Source: Vulcanimicrobiota bacterium (lineage in GTDB: Bacteria > Vulcanimicrobiota > Vulcanimicrobiia > Vulcanimicrobiales > Vulcanimicrobiaceae). Taken from it: a stretch of 64,000 nt of DNA. Every line of letters begins with the position of its first letter. The stretch's first letter is position 1. Location: the NCBI GenBank assembly GCA_003140215.1, contig PLJL01000004.1, forward strand, positions 1,021,760-1,085,759. Reading direction: 5' to 3'. A program made the position numbers and the translations under genes. Positions 43,351 to 50,982 of the stretch are shown here, piece after piece. The notes under the pieces were generated by a model that saw only the letters and a program-made list of their open reading frames with translations, did not search any database and was not told the DNA's origin.

Positions 43351-45043
43351 GCACGGCCTCCTGGCGGGCCGGTTCGAGAGACGCGATGCTGCGGCCCGCG
43401 GCGCTGACGATCGCCGTGAGCGAGGCGGTGACGATGTTGGGGTCGACTCCCACGCCCCAGCGCACGTCGCCGCCGATCGAGAGCTCGACGTACGCGACCG
43501 CCGGTGCGTCCTCGGCGGGGCCCTGCGACCGCAGGACGTGCTCGTGGAAGTCGTGGACGTGGATCGCCAGGTCGAACGCGCGGCGCAGCGCGTCGACGAA
43601 GGCGTCGATGGGGCCGGTGCCGTCACCGTAGATCGTGCGCGACACGACGCCGTCGGTGAGCGTCGCGTCGATCGTGCACGGCGTGCCGGCGACGCCGTCG
43701 TTGGTCGTCTCGTAGCCGGCCAGCCGCAGGCGGCCGGGCCGCACGTACGTCGCTTCGAACGCGTCGCGAATCTCGTCGGGCGAGATCTCGCCGCCCGACG
43801 CTTCGGCGCGCGCCTGGATCACGCGGCTGAAGTCGACCTGCAGCGCGCGCGGCAGATCGAGCCCGTGCTCGGCGAGCAGCACGTACGCGACGCCGCCCTT
43901 GCCCGATTGGCTGTTGACGCGCACCACCGCGTCGTAAGTGCGTCCGATGTCCTTGGGGTCGAGCGCCAGATACGGAACTTCCCAGCGCGCGCCGCCGCCG
44001 GCCTCGAGCGCGGCGAAGCCCTTCTTGATCGCGTCCTGGTGCGAGCCCGAGAACGCGGTGAACACCAGCTCGCCGCCGTAGGGGTGGCGCGCGTGGACGG
44101 GGAGGCGGTTGCAGTCCTCGACGATGCGCACGATCTCGGGCACGTTGGAGAGATCGAGCCGCGGATCGATTCCCTGCGAGTACAGGTTGAGCGCGAGGGT
44201 GACGATGTCGACGTTGCCGGTGCGCTCGCCGTTGCCGAACAACGTCCCTTCGACTCGGTCGGCGCCGGCCATGACGGCCAGCTCGGTGGCGGCGACGGCG
44301 GTGCCGCGGTCGTTGTGCGGGTGGACGCTCAGCACCACCGCTGCGCGGCCGCGCAGGTGGCGATGGATCCACTCGATCTGATCGGCGTAGACGTTGGGTG
44401 TCGCCATCTCGACGGTGGCCGGAAGGTTGAGGACGAGCGGCTCGTCGCGCGTCGGTCCCCAAGTTGCGATCACCGCCTCACAGATCGTCTTGGTGAAGTC
44501 GAGCTCGGTCGCCGAGAACGTCTCGGGGGAATACTCCAAGCGGATCTTCGTCCGTTCGGCAACCTCGCCGGCGCGGAGTTTGATGTGCGCGACCGCGCGG
44601 ACCGCGATGTCGACGATGCCGCGCCGGTCCAGCCCGAACACGACGCGGCGGAACAGCGGAGAGGTCGCGTTGTAGACGTGCACGATCGCCCGCGGCGCGC
44701 CGGCGATCGACTCGAACGTCCGGTCGATGAGGTCTTCGCGCGCTTGGGTGAGGACCTGGATGGTCACGTCCTCGGGGATGCGCTGCCCCTCGATGAGTTC
44801 GCGCACGAAATCGAAGTCGGGTTGCGACGAAGCCGGGAACCCGACCTCGATCTCCTTGAACCCCAGCCGCACGAGCAGATCGAACATGCGCGCCTTGCGG
44901 TCGGGGCCCATCGGTTCGATGAGGGCCTGGTTTCCGTCGCGCAGGTCGACGCTGCACCACAGCGGCGCGCGCTCGATGGTGCGGCTGGGCCAGCGCCGCC
45001 CGCGCAACGGGACGGGCGGGAAGGGCCGATAGCGTTCGATCAT
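43331..45043 (-). CDS. leuA: 2-isopropylmalate synthase (long, LeuA2-type)
   Basis: 570 residues, ATG overlapping the ilvN stop (ATGA). TIM-barrel catalytic half: CSVDLRDGNQALIEPMG with the metal site Asp, KEIEVGFPASSQPDFDF, SVHPHNDRGTAVAATELAVM and GNGERTGNVDIVTLALNLYS. The C-terminal regulatory half (from about 430) includes VAYVELSIGGDVRWGVGVDP, a LeuA allosteric domain. The N-terminal layout (PPLWCSVDLRDG-like start) fits the Mycobacterium-like LeuA class. Commits carbon to leucine and may be inhibited by it. Confidence 0.95.
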   Translation of the reverse strand: MIERYRPFPPVPLRGRRWPSRTIERAPLWCSVDLRDGNQALIEPMGPDRKARMFDLLVRLGFKEIEVGFPASSQPDFDFVRELIEGQRIPEDVTIQVLTQAREDLIDRTFESIAGAPRAIVHVYNATSPLFRRVVFGLDRRGIVDIAVRAVAHIKLRAGEVAERTKIRLEYSPETFSATELDFTKTICEAVIATWGPTRDEPLVLNLPATVEMATPNVYADQIEWIHRHLRGRAAVVLSVHPHNDRGTAVAATELAVMAGADRVEGTLFGNGERTGNVDIVTLALNLYSQGIDPRLDLSNVPEIVRIVEDCNRLPVHARHPYGGELVFTAFSGSHQDAIKKGFAALEAGGGARWEVPYLALDPKDIGRTYDAVVRVNSQSGKGGVAYVLLAEHGLDLPRALQVDFSRVIQARAEASGGEISPDEIRDAFEATYVRPGRLRLAGYETTNDGVAGTPCTIDATLTDGVVSRTIYGDGTGPIDAFVDALRRAFDLAIHVHDFHEHVLRSQGPAEDAPAVAYVELSIGGDVRWGVGVDPNIVTASLTAIVSAAGRSIASLEPARQEAVHAAIVV

Positions 45044-45246
45044 TGGGGAGCCTCATAGGCGACGATGCGGTCGATCTGCGCGCGCAGCCGAACCAGTGCG
45101 ACGGCCGCGCCGTCGAACGCGAAGCGCGCCGTCACCGTCGCGTCGGCGTTGGCCGTCACGTGGGTGCAGCGGCAGTTGAAACGGTGGGCCAGGTTCACGA
45201 TGCGCGCCACCGAGCGGACGTCGCGCAGGGTGAGCTCGCAGGTCAC
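45040..45246 (-). CDS. ilvN: Short ACT-domain regulatory subunit of acetolactate synthase
   Basis: 68 residues from GTG 45246, overlapping the ilvB stop (GTGA) and itself overlapping leuA. One ACT fold: CELTLRDVRSVARIVNLAHR, then HVTANADATVTARFAFDG and ALVRLRAQIDRIVAYEAP. It is less than half the length of IlvN/IlvH and closer to IlvM, which has a single ACT domain. It likely activates IlvB and may give valine sensitivity. Naming rests mainly on position between ilvB and leuA. Confidence 0.82.
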   Translation of the reverse strand: MTCELTLRDVRSVARIVNLAHRFNCRCTHVTANADATVTARFAFDGAAVALVRLRAQIDRIVAYEAPQ

Positions 45247-46913
45247 GCCCGCGCCTCCATGAGATCGTCCACCGTCATCCCGGCGGGGATCATCGGCCAC
45301 ACGTTCTCGGTGGGATGGCACGCGCAGTGCAGCAGCGCCGGACCGCGGGCGGCGACGAAGCGGGCGATGACGTCGTCGGCGCCGGCCGGCGCGTCGATCG
45401 CGAACGCCTCGATCCCGTAGGCACGTGCGATCGCGACGAAGTCGGGGTTGTCGGCCAAGTTCGTCGCCGAGTAGCGCTCGGAGAAGAAGAGCTCTTGCCA
45501 CTGGCGGACCATCCCGAGATTCTGATTGTCGATCAGCACGATCTTGACCGGGATCTTGTAGCGCCGCAACGTCGCGAGCTCGGGCAAGCACATCTGAAAA
45601 CCGCCGTCGCCGACGATCGCGAACACCGGCACCGTGGGGTTCGCGTACGCCGCGCCGACCGCCGCCGGGAAGCCGAAGCCCATCGCGCCCAGTCCCGCCG
45701 AGGTCGCGTACTTGCGCGGGTGCGCCGGACGCGCCCGCTGCGCCGCCCACATCTGGTGCTGTCCGACGTCGGTGGTCACGATCGCGTCGCCGGGCAGCGC
45801 GGCGAAGACGCGGTCGAGCACGTCGGTCGCCGACAACACGTCGTCCGCGACCCGGTCGCTGGGCAGCGGCCCACCCAGCAGCCGTGCTTCGGCGGCCCAG
45901 TCGTCGAAGCGCGGGACGTGGCCGCGCGCGAGCTCGTTGACGAGCGCGCGCAGCGTCTCACCGAGATCGCCGTGCAGGGCGACGTTGGCGGTGATGATCT
46001 TGTTGAACTCCGTCGCGTCGATGTCGGCATGGATGACGGTCGCTTCGCGGGCGAAGCGATCGGGCTTGCCGGTCACGCGGTCGTCGAAGCGCATCCCCAG
46101 AGCCAGGATCACATCGGCCCGTTGCACCGCTTTGTTGGCGGCCTTGAGCCCGTGCATGCCGAGCATGCCCAGATACGCCGCGTCGCCCGATGCGGCCGCG
46201 CCGAGCGCGTTGATCGTCGCCGCATGCGGCAGCCCGAGCATCGCGACGAACATGCGGTAGAGATCGACCGCGCCGGCGCGTACCCCGCCGCCGACGATCG
46301 CGACGGGCCGTCGCGCGGAACGAATCCGCGCGACGGCGTCACGGACCGCGGCATCGGAAACACGCGGTCCGTCACCGATCCGTCCCGGCGGCTTCTCCGG
46401 AACGGCGGTGACGTCGGTCTGGGCCTTGAGGACGTCGTTGGGGATGTCGACGAGCACGGGTCCGGGACGGCCCCGGCGTGCCAGCGCGAACGCTTCGGCC
46501 AGCGTCTCGGCGATGCTGTCGACGTCGCTGACGAGCATGTTGCGCTTGGTAACCGCCTGCGTGATCGCGCAGACGTCGGCTTCTTGAAACCCGTCGGTCC
46601 CCATGAGCTCGCGGCGCACCTGTCCGGTGATCGCCACCACCGGAACGCTGTCCATCATCGCGTCGAGCAAGCCGGTGACCAAGTTCGTGGCTCCCGGACC
46701 GGAGGTCGCGCAGCACACGCCGACGCGACCCGAGGTGCGCGCGTAGCCGCTCGCGGCAAACGCGGCCGCGGCTTCGTGGCGTACGAGCACGTGCCGCACC
46801 GGATGCCCGAAGAGGGCATCGTACAACGGCATGATCGCGCCGCCCGGATAGCCGAAGACCGTGTCGACGCCCTCGCGTTCGAGTGCCGCGAGAACGGCCT
46901 GCGCGCCGTTCAT
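45243..46913 (-). CDS. ilvB: Acetolactate synthase catalytic subunit
   Basis: 556 residues. ThDP-dependent fold: VFGYPGGAIMPLYDAL and HEAAAAFAASGYARTSG with the catalytic Glu, CATSGPGATNLVTGL, FAD-type middle domain (PVAIVGGGVRAG, GMRFDDRVTGKPDRF) and the ThDP/Mg motif VGDGGFQMCLPELATLRRY ending in IDNQNLGMVRQWQE. It makes acetolactate and acetohydroxybutyrate, the first step for Val, Leu and Ile. Start nine bases after ilvC. Confidence 0.95.
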   Translation of the reverse strand: MNGAQAVLAALEREGVDTVFGYPGGAIMPLYDALFGHPVRHVLVRHEAAAAFAASGYARTSGRVGVCCATSGPGATNLVTGLLDAMMDSVPVVAITGQVRRELMGTDGFQEADVCAITQAVTKRNMLVSDVDSIAETLAEAFALARRGRPGPVLVDIPNDVLKAQTDVTAVPEKPPGRIGDGPRVSDAAVRDAVARIRSARRPVAIVGGGVRAGAVDLYRMFVAMLGLPHAATINALGAAASGDAAYLGMLGMHGLKAANKAVQRADVILALGMRFDDRVTGKPDRFAREATVIHADIDATEFNKIITANVALHGDLGETLRALVNELARGHVPRFDDWAAEARLLGGPLPSDRVADDVLSATDVLDRVFAALPGDAIVTTDVGQHQMWAAQRARPAHPRKYATSAGLGAMGFGFPAAVGAAYANPTVPVFAIVGDGGFQMCLPELATLRRYKIPVKIVLIDNQNLGMVRQWQELFFSERYSATNLADNPDFVAIARAYGIEAFAIDAPAGADDVIARFVAARGPALLHCACHPTENVWPMIPAGMTVDDLMEARA

Positions 46914-46922
46914 GTCAACTGC

Positions 46923-47960
46923 CTACAAGACCCGGAAGCGGAGGCCGTCGTCGGCTTCCGCCGCGCTTTGTCCGCCGTTGAGCCAGGGCATCAGGCCGCG
47001 CAGCTCGGTGCCGACGTGCTCGATCTCGTGACTCGCCGACTTGGCGCGATGCGCGCGGAACGACGGCTTGCCCGAGGCGTGCTCGGCGACCCACTCCTGC
47101 GCGAACGCGCCGCTCTGGATCTCGCCCAGGATTTTGCGCATCTCCGTGCGCGTCGCAGCGTTGATGATGCGTTCGCCGCGCGTGTAGTCGCCGTACTTGG
47201 CGGTGTTGCTGATCGCGTCGCGCATGCCTTCGACGCCGCGCTCGTACATCAGGTCGACGATGAGCTTCATCTCGTGCAAGCACTCGAAATAGGCCATCTC
47301 CGGCGCGTAGCCGGCCTCGACAAGGGTCTCGAAGCCGGCCTTGACCAGCGCGCTCATCCCCCCGCACAGCACGGCCTGCTCGCCGAACAGATCGGTTTCG
47401 GTTTCCTCGCGGAACGTCGTCTCGAGGATGCCCGCGCGCCCGCCGCCGATCGCCGCAGCATAGGCGAAGGCGATCGCGCGAGCGTGTCCGCTGGCGTCTT
47501 GATGGACCGCGATCAAGCACGGTACGCCGCGTCCCGCTTCGTACTCGGTGCGCACGAGGCGCCCCGGGCCCTTGGGTGCGATCATGATGACGTCGACGTC
47601 CGAGGGCGGCACGATGGTGCCGAAGTGGATGCCGAAGCCGTGCGCGAACGTGAGCGCCATCCCCGGCCGCAAGTGCTCCACGACTTCGCGGAGATACACA
47701 CCGGGCTGCTCTTCGTCGGGAATGAGCAGCACGACGACGTCGGCCTTCGAGACGGCGTCGGGGATCGAGGCGACCGCGAGCCCGTCGCGGCGCGCCACGT
47801 CGCGCGAAGCGGAGCCGGGGCGCAACCCGACGATCACGGCGTGTCGGGAGTCGTGCAGGTTGAGCGCGTGAGCGCGCCCCTGGCTGCCGTAGCCGATCAC
47901 GGCGATCGTCTTCGCCTCGAGTGCGCCGCGATCGACGTCGCGGTCGTAGTAGGCTTCCAT
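46923..47960 (-). CDS. ilvC: Ketol-acid reductoisomerase
   Basis: 345 residues from ATG 47960, behind GGAGG just after the attenuator terminator; longer in-frame starts pass through the leader and are not real. Class I short form: [20 protein letters not shown] for [31 protein letters not shown], and catalytic/metal residues in [20 protein letters not shown] and [18 protein letters not shown]. Second enzyme of the branched-chain pathway and first structural gene of the operon. Confidence 0.96.
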   Translation of the reverse strand: MEAYYDRDVDRGALEAKTIAVIGYGSQGRAHALNLHDSRHAVIVGLRPGSASRDVARRDGLAVASIPDAVSKADVVVLLIPDEEQPGVYLREVVEHLRPGMALTFAHGFGIHFGTIVPPSDVDVIMIAPKGPGRLVRTEYEAGRGVPCLIAVHQDASGHARAIAFAYAAAIGGGRAGILETTFREETETDLFGEQAVLCGGMSALVKAGFETLVEAGYAPEMAYFECLHEMKLIVDLMYERGVEGMRDAISNTAKYGDYTRGERIINAATRTEMRKILGEIQSGAFAQEWVAEHASGKPSFRAHRAKSASHEIEHVGTELRGLMPWLNGGQSAAEADDGLRFRVL

Positions 47961-47976
47961 GAAATCCTCCGGAGAT

Positions 47977-48008
47977 AAAAAAGCCCCCCGCCTACCGGCG
48001 AGGGGCTT
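47977..48008 (-). terminator. Attenuator terminator between the ilv leader and ilvC
   Basis: On the minus strand, stem AAGCCCCTCGCC / GGCGGGGGGCTT, loop GGTA, followed by TTTT and an A. It ends 17 bases before the ilvC ATG. The 5' arm CTCGCCGG is complementary to CCGGCGAG in the leader ORF (48051-48058). Confidence 0.88.
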
Positions 48009-48036
48009 TGCATTTGTGTGCGACTCTGTCGTCGTC

Positions 48037-48114
48037 TTATGCGAAAGCTGCTCGCCGGTTCGGGGGAACCGTAAGAAGGATAACGCCAAGAACGAGGACG
48101 AGCCGAGCGGACAT
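48037..48114 (-). CDS. ilvL: Branched-chain amino acid attenuator leader peptide
   Basis: 25 codons, starting [19 protein letters not shown]. Ten of 25 residues are Leu (5), Val (4) or Ile (1), all packed into codons 5-16. It lies right before the ilv-leu operon. CGGTTC-CCCC-GAACCG within the ORF forms the protective hairpin; the overlapping CCGGCGAG pairs with the terminator's 5' arm when the ribosome stalls. The -10 box is nine bases before the ATG, so the mRNA is predicted to be almost leaderless. Confidence 0.9.
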   Translation of the reverse strand: MSARLVLVLGVILLTVPPNRRAAFA

Positions 48115-48123
48115 CGTTGCACG

Positions 48124-48152
48124 GTAGTACCACGACGGCCGGGTCCTGTCAA
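48124..48152 (-). promoter_or_regulatory. Promoter of the ilv-leu operon
   Basis: On the minus strand: perfect TTGACA (48147-48152), 17-base spacer, TACTAC (48124-48129), then nine bases to the leader ATG. Confidence 0.72.
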
Positions 48153-48243
48153 CCCGCCGGACGGCCGCCGGTACCCGCCTTATCACGGAAAAAACTTTCG
48201 TAGCAGCCGGTGCGCGTTGGAAATCGCTCTCCGCCGGGCCGTG

Positions 48244-48272
48244 TTGACGCTGGGCCGGACGCATGGTACAGT
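48244..48272 (+). promoter_or_regulatory. Promoter of the ssu-like transporter operon
   Basis: TTGACG (48244-48249), 17-base spacer, TACAGT (48267-48272); the leader GTG follows after 11 bases, so the 5' leader should be only about four bases. Confidence 0.72.
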
Positions 48273-48283
48273 CCTACGCACTC

Positions 48284-48361
48284 GTGACCACGCGCCGCTG
48301 CTGTCTCATGCCGATTTTCATGTGCTGTCGCCCCATTCGGGATCGGCAAGGTTCGGCATGA
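48284..48361 (+). CDS. Cysteine attenuator leader peptide of the ssu-like operon
   Basis: 25 codons from GTG 48284: VTTRRCCLMPIFMCCRP and a short tail. Two Cys-Cys pairs (6-7 and 14-15) plus Met at 9 and 13 are very unusual in such a short ORF. Polycysteine leader ORFs with leaderless starts are known to control sulfur genes in mycobacteria; this looks like an independent or parallel case before a sulfonate-type transporter. GGATCGGCAAGG (48340-48351) can pair, with one mismatch, to CCTCGCCGATCC (48397-48408) of the terminator. Confidence 0.78.
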   Translation: MTTRRCCLMPIFMCCRPIRDRQGSA

Positions 48362-48391
48362 GCTAGCGCGCGTCGCGCGCAGCACCACTGC

Positions 48392-48427
48392 AGAGCCCTC
48401 GCCGATCCGGCGGGGGCTCTTTATTTT
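48392..48427 (+). terminator. Attenuator terminator in the ssu-like leader
   Basis: Stem AGAGCCCTCGCC / GGCGGGGGCTCT with one G-U pair, loop GATCC, then TTATTTT. It sits between the Cys leader ORF and the binding-protein gene. Confidence 0.85.
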
Positions 48428-48463
48428 CACCCGCTTCTCCCATCTCACCAGGAGGCGTTCCCC

Positions 48464-49453
48464 ATGGCAGCTCTCTCGCGATCCGACTTCCTCAGCGCCG
48501 CCGGCGCGGCGGCACTCGCCGCGTCCGTGCCGCTGCGCGCCCGCGCCGCCGGGCTCGACAGAGTCGGGCTCGACTACGCCTACTACAACCCGCCCAGCCT
48601 CGTCCTCAAGTCGAAGGGCTGGCTCGAAGAGGCGCTTTCGAAGCGCGGGACGTCGGTCGAGTGGGTGCTCTCGCTGGGCTCGAACAAGGCGAACCAGTTC
48701 TTGCAGGCCGGCGTCGTGCAGTTCGGCTCGACTGCGGGCAGCGCCGCGCTGCTGGCGCGTGCCAACGGCTCGCCGATCAAGACGGTCTTCCTGTACTCGC
48801 GCCCGGAGTGGACGGCGCTCGTTGCGCCCAAGGACTCTGCGCTCAAGAGCGTGCGCGATCTCAAAGGCAAGAAAGTCGCCGCGACGCGCGGGACCGATCC
48901 GTGGTTCTTCTTGCTGCGCTCGCTGCAAGCGGCGGGGCTCGCACCCGGCGACGTGGAGCTGGTCGACCTCCAGCATCCCGACGGGCGCACCGCGCTCGAA
49001 CGCGGTCAAGTCGATGCGTGGGCCGGCCTCGACCCGCACATGGCCGCCTCGCAACTTGATGCCGGATCGCGCCTGCTCTACCGCAACGTCGCCTTCAACA
49101 CGTGGGGCGCGCTCAACATCCGCGAGGACTTTCTCGCGCAGCATTCCGACGTGGCGGCGATCGTGCTGCGCCAGTACGACCGCGCCCGCAAGTACGCGGC
49201 GTTGCACGTCGAGGAGACCGCGGCGCTGCTCTCCGACGCCTCGCATACCGAACGCCGCGTCGCCGACCTGCAATTGCGAGAACGCACCTCGTACCCCGGC
49301 GACGGCACGCCGGGAAGCGAGTATCACGACGCAATCGCGGGCGTGATTCCGCTCATCCGCGCCGACAAGCTCGCCAAAGCCGACGCCGACCTCGACGGTG
49401 CCGTGGCGTCGCTGATCGACGCGCGCCCCGCCGCGACCGCGCTGCGTGGCTAA
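48464..49453 (+). CDS. ssuA: Sulfonate/taurine-type ABC transporter substrate-binding protein
   Basis: 329 residues, ATG behind GGAGG. N-terminal signal (MAALSRSDFLSAAGAAALAA), Tat-like but with Ser in place of the second Arg. The mature part has the NMT1/SsuA fold: GLDYAYYNPPSLVLKSKGWL, LGSNKANQFLQAGVVQFGST, LVAPKDSALKSVRDLKGKKV and AWAGLDPHMAASQLDAGS. Probably binds alkanesulfonates or taurine in the periplasm; the Cys leader supports a sulfur role. Overlaps the permease gene. Confidence 0.85.
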   Translation: MAALSRSDFLSAAGAAALAASVPLRARAAGLDRVGLDYAYYNPPSLVLKSKGWLEEALSKRGTSVEWVLSLGSNKANQFLQAGVVQFGSTAGSAALLARANGSPIKTVFLYSRPEWTALVAPKDSALKSVRDLKGKKVAATRGTDPWFFLLRSLQAAGLAPGDVELVDLQHPDGRTALERGQVDAWAGLDPHMAASQLDAGSRLLYRNVAFNTWGALNIREDFLAQHSDVAAIVLRQYDRARKYAALHVEETAALLSDASHTERRVADLQLRERTSYPGDGTPGSEYHDAIAGVIPLIRADKLAKADADLDGAVASLIDARPAATALRG

Positions 49454-50198
49454 GGTCGAACGGTTCGCCCTCCCGCTCGTGCTGCTCGCCGGCTGGTGGG
49501 CGGCGACGGCGAGCGGAGCGATCAAGTCCTACCAGCTGGCGTCGCCGAGCGACGTGGTGCGCGAGGTGGTGTACCTCGCGCAAAGCGGCCTGCTGTGGCG
49601 CGATCTGGGCGCCAGCGTCGAACGCGTCGGCGCGGGATTCGCCATCGCGCTGGTCTTGGCGATCGTGTTGGGCTCGCTCGTGGGCGGATCGCGCGCCGCG
49701 GAACGCGCGCTTGATCCGACGCTGCAGGCGGTCCGGGCGGTGCCCTCGCTGGCGTGGGTGCCGCTGATCCTGCTCTGGCTGGGGATCGGCGAGACGGCGA
49801 AGATCACGCTGGTCGCGATCGGCGCGTTCTTTCCGGTCTACGTCGCGCTGGTGAGCGGGATCCACGGCGTCGATCGCAAGCTCGTCGAGGTCGGCACGAT
49901 GTTCGGGCTCTCGCGCCGTGCGCTCATCGCTCGCGTCCTCGTCCCTGCGACGCTGCCGCAACTGCTCGTCGGCGCGCGCATCGGGCTCACGCAAGCCTGG
50001 CTGTTTCTCGTCGCCGCGGAGCTGCTCGCGGCGACGAGCGGGTTGGGCTTCCTGCTCACCGATGGGCAGCAGACCTCGCGCACCGATGAAATTCTCGTCG
50101 CGATCCTGCTCTTCGCCGCCTGCGGCAAGCTGTCGGAGAGCGCGATGCGCCGGCTCGAAAAGCGGCTCGTCGGCTGGACGGACACGGTGCCCGCGTGA
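49446..50198 (+). CDS. ssuC: Sulfonate/taurine-type ABC transporter permease
   Basis: 250 residues, GTG overlapping the end of the binding-protein gene. Six or so hydrophobic helices with the cytoplasmic coupling motif GTMFGLSRRALIARVLVPAT, the EAA loop that contacts the ATPase. SVERVGAGFAIALVLAIVLG and RAVPSLAWVPLILLWLGIGE match SsuC/TauC. It forms the membrane channel. Confidence 0.9.
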   Translation: MAKVERFALPLVLLAGWWAATASGAIKSYQLASPSDVVREVVYLAQSGLLWRDLGASVERVGAGFAIALVLAIVLGSLVGGSRAAERALDPTLQAVRAVPSLAWVPLILLWLGIGETAKITLVAIGAFFPVYVALVSGIHGVDRKLVEVGTMFGLSRRALIARVLVPATLPQLLVGARIGLTQAWLFLVAAELLAATSGLGFLLTDGQQTSRTDEILVAILLFAACGKLSESAMRRLEKRLVGWTDTVPA

Positions 50199-50893
50199 GC
50201 GCGGCGCGAATTCGTGGCCTGCGCAAGGCGTACGGGACGCACCTCGTCTTCGACGGGCTCGATCTCGACGTCGGCCGCGGCGAGCGGGTCGCGATCCTGG
50301 GTGCGAGCGGCTGCGGCAAGTCGACGCTGCTGCGCTGCATCGCCGGACTCGAGCGCAGCGACGGCGGCACGATCACCACCGGCGGCGAGCTCGGCGTCGT
50401 GTTCCAAGAGCCGCGGCTGTTCCCATGGCTCGACGTCACGCGCAACGTCGCCTTCGGCGCCCGCGACGCGGGCGAGCGCCGCCGCGTCCCCGACGTCCTC
50501 GCGCTCGTAGGGCTCACGCCGGCCGCGCGCCAGCTCCCCAAAGCGCTTTCGGGCGGGATGGCGCAGCGCGCCGCGCTCGCGCGCGCGCTGGTCCGCGACC
50601 CCCAGCTGCTGCTGCTCGACGAGCCGTTTGCGGCGCTCGATGCGCTGCGGCGGATCGAGCTGCGCGCCGCGGTGCGCGAGATCCTCATGCTCACGCGAGC
50701 GTCGGCGATCTTGGTGACGCACGACGTCGACGACGCGCTTGCGCTCGCCGAACGAGTGATCGTGTTGGCCGGCTCGCCCGCCGAGATCACGTTCACCGGG
50801 ACCGTCGGCGAGACGGCGACGCGAGCCGCGATCCTCGACGCGCTCGGGGTCGGCCGCGCCGCGCGCGGTCTCGCCCACGAGGCGGCAGGCTGA
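50195..50893 (+). CDS. ssuB: Sulfonate/taurine-type ABC transporter ATP-binding protein
   Basis: 232 residues, GTG overlapping the permease stop. Walker A LGASGCGKSTLLRCIAGLE, Q-loop VVFQEPRLFPW, signature LSGGMAQRAALARAL, Walker B QLLLLDEPFAALD and switch His in LVTHDVDDAL. SsuB/TauB size. Completes the importer; no sulfonate monooxygenase (ssuD, tauD) is present nearby. Confidence 0.93.
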   Translation: MSAARIRGLRKAYGTHLVFDGLDLDVGRGERVAILGASGCGKSTLLRCIAGLERSDGGTITTGGELGVVFQEPRLFPWLDVTRNVAFGARDAGERRRVPDVLALVGLTPAARQLPKALSGGMAQRAALARALVRDPQLLLLDEPFAALDALRRIELRAAVREILMLTRASAILVTHDVDDALALAERVIVLAGSPAEITFTGTVGETATRAAILDALGVGRAARGLAHEAAG

Positions 50894-50982
50894 CGCTCGC
50901 CCGCGGCGGGGGGTCCTACCCGATTTTGTGTATGTGAGCGGCCCCAACGAGCGCCTAGGCTGGAAGCCTAGGAGGATGCTCG

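Noticed and set aside
45315..47978. 887-residue plus-strand ORF opposite ilvB and ilvC
   Set aside because: Composition is Arg/Asp/Gly-rich shadow of the GC-rich coding strand; no family features and the minus strand has clear enzymes.
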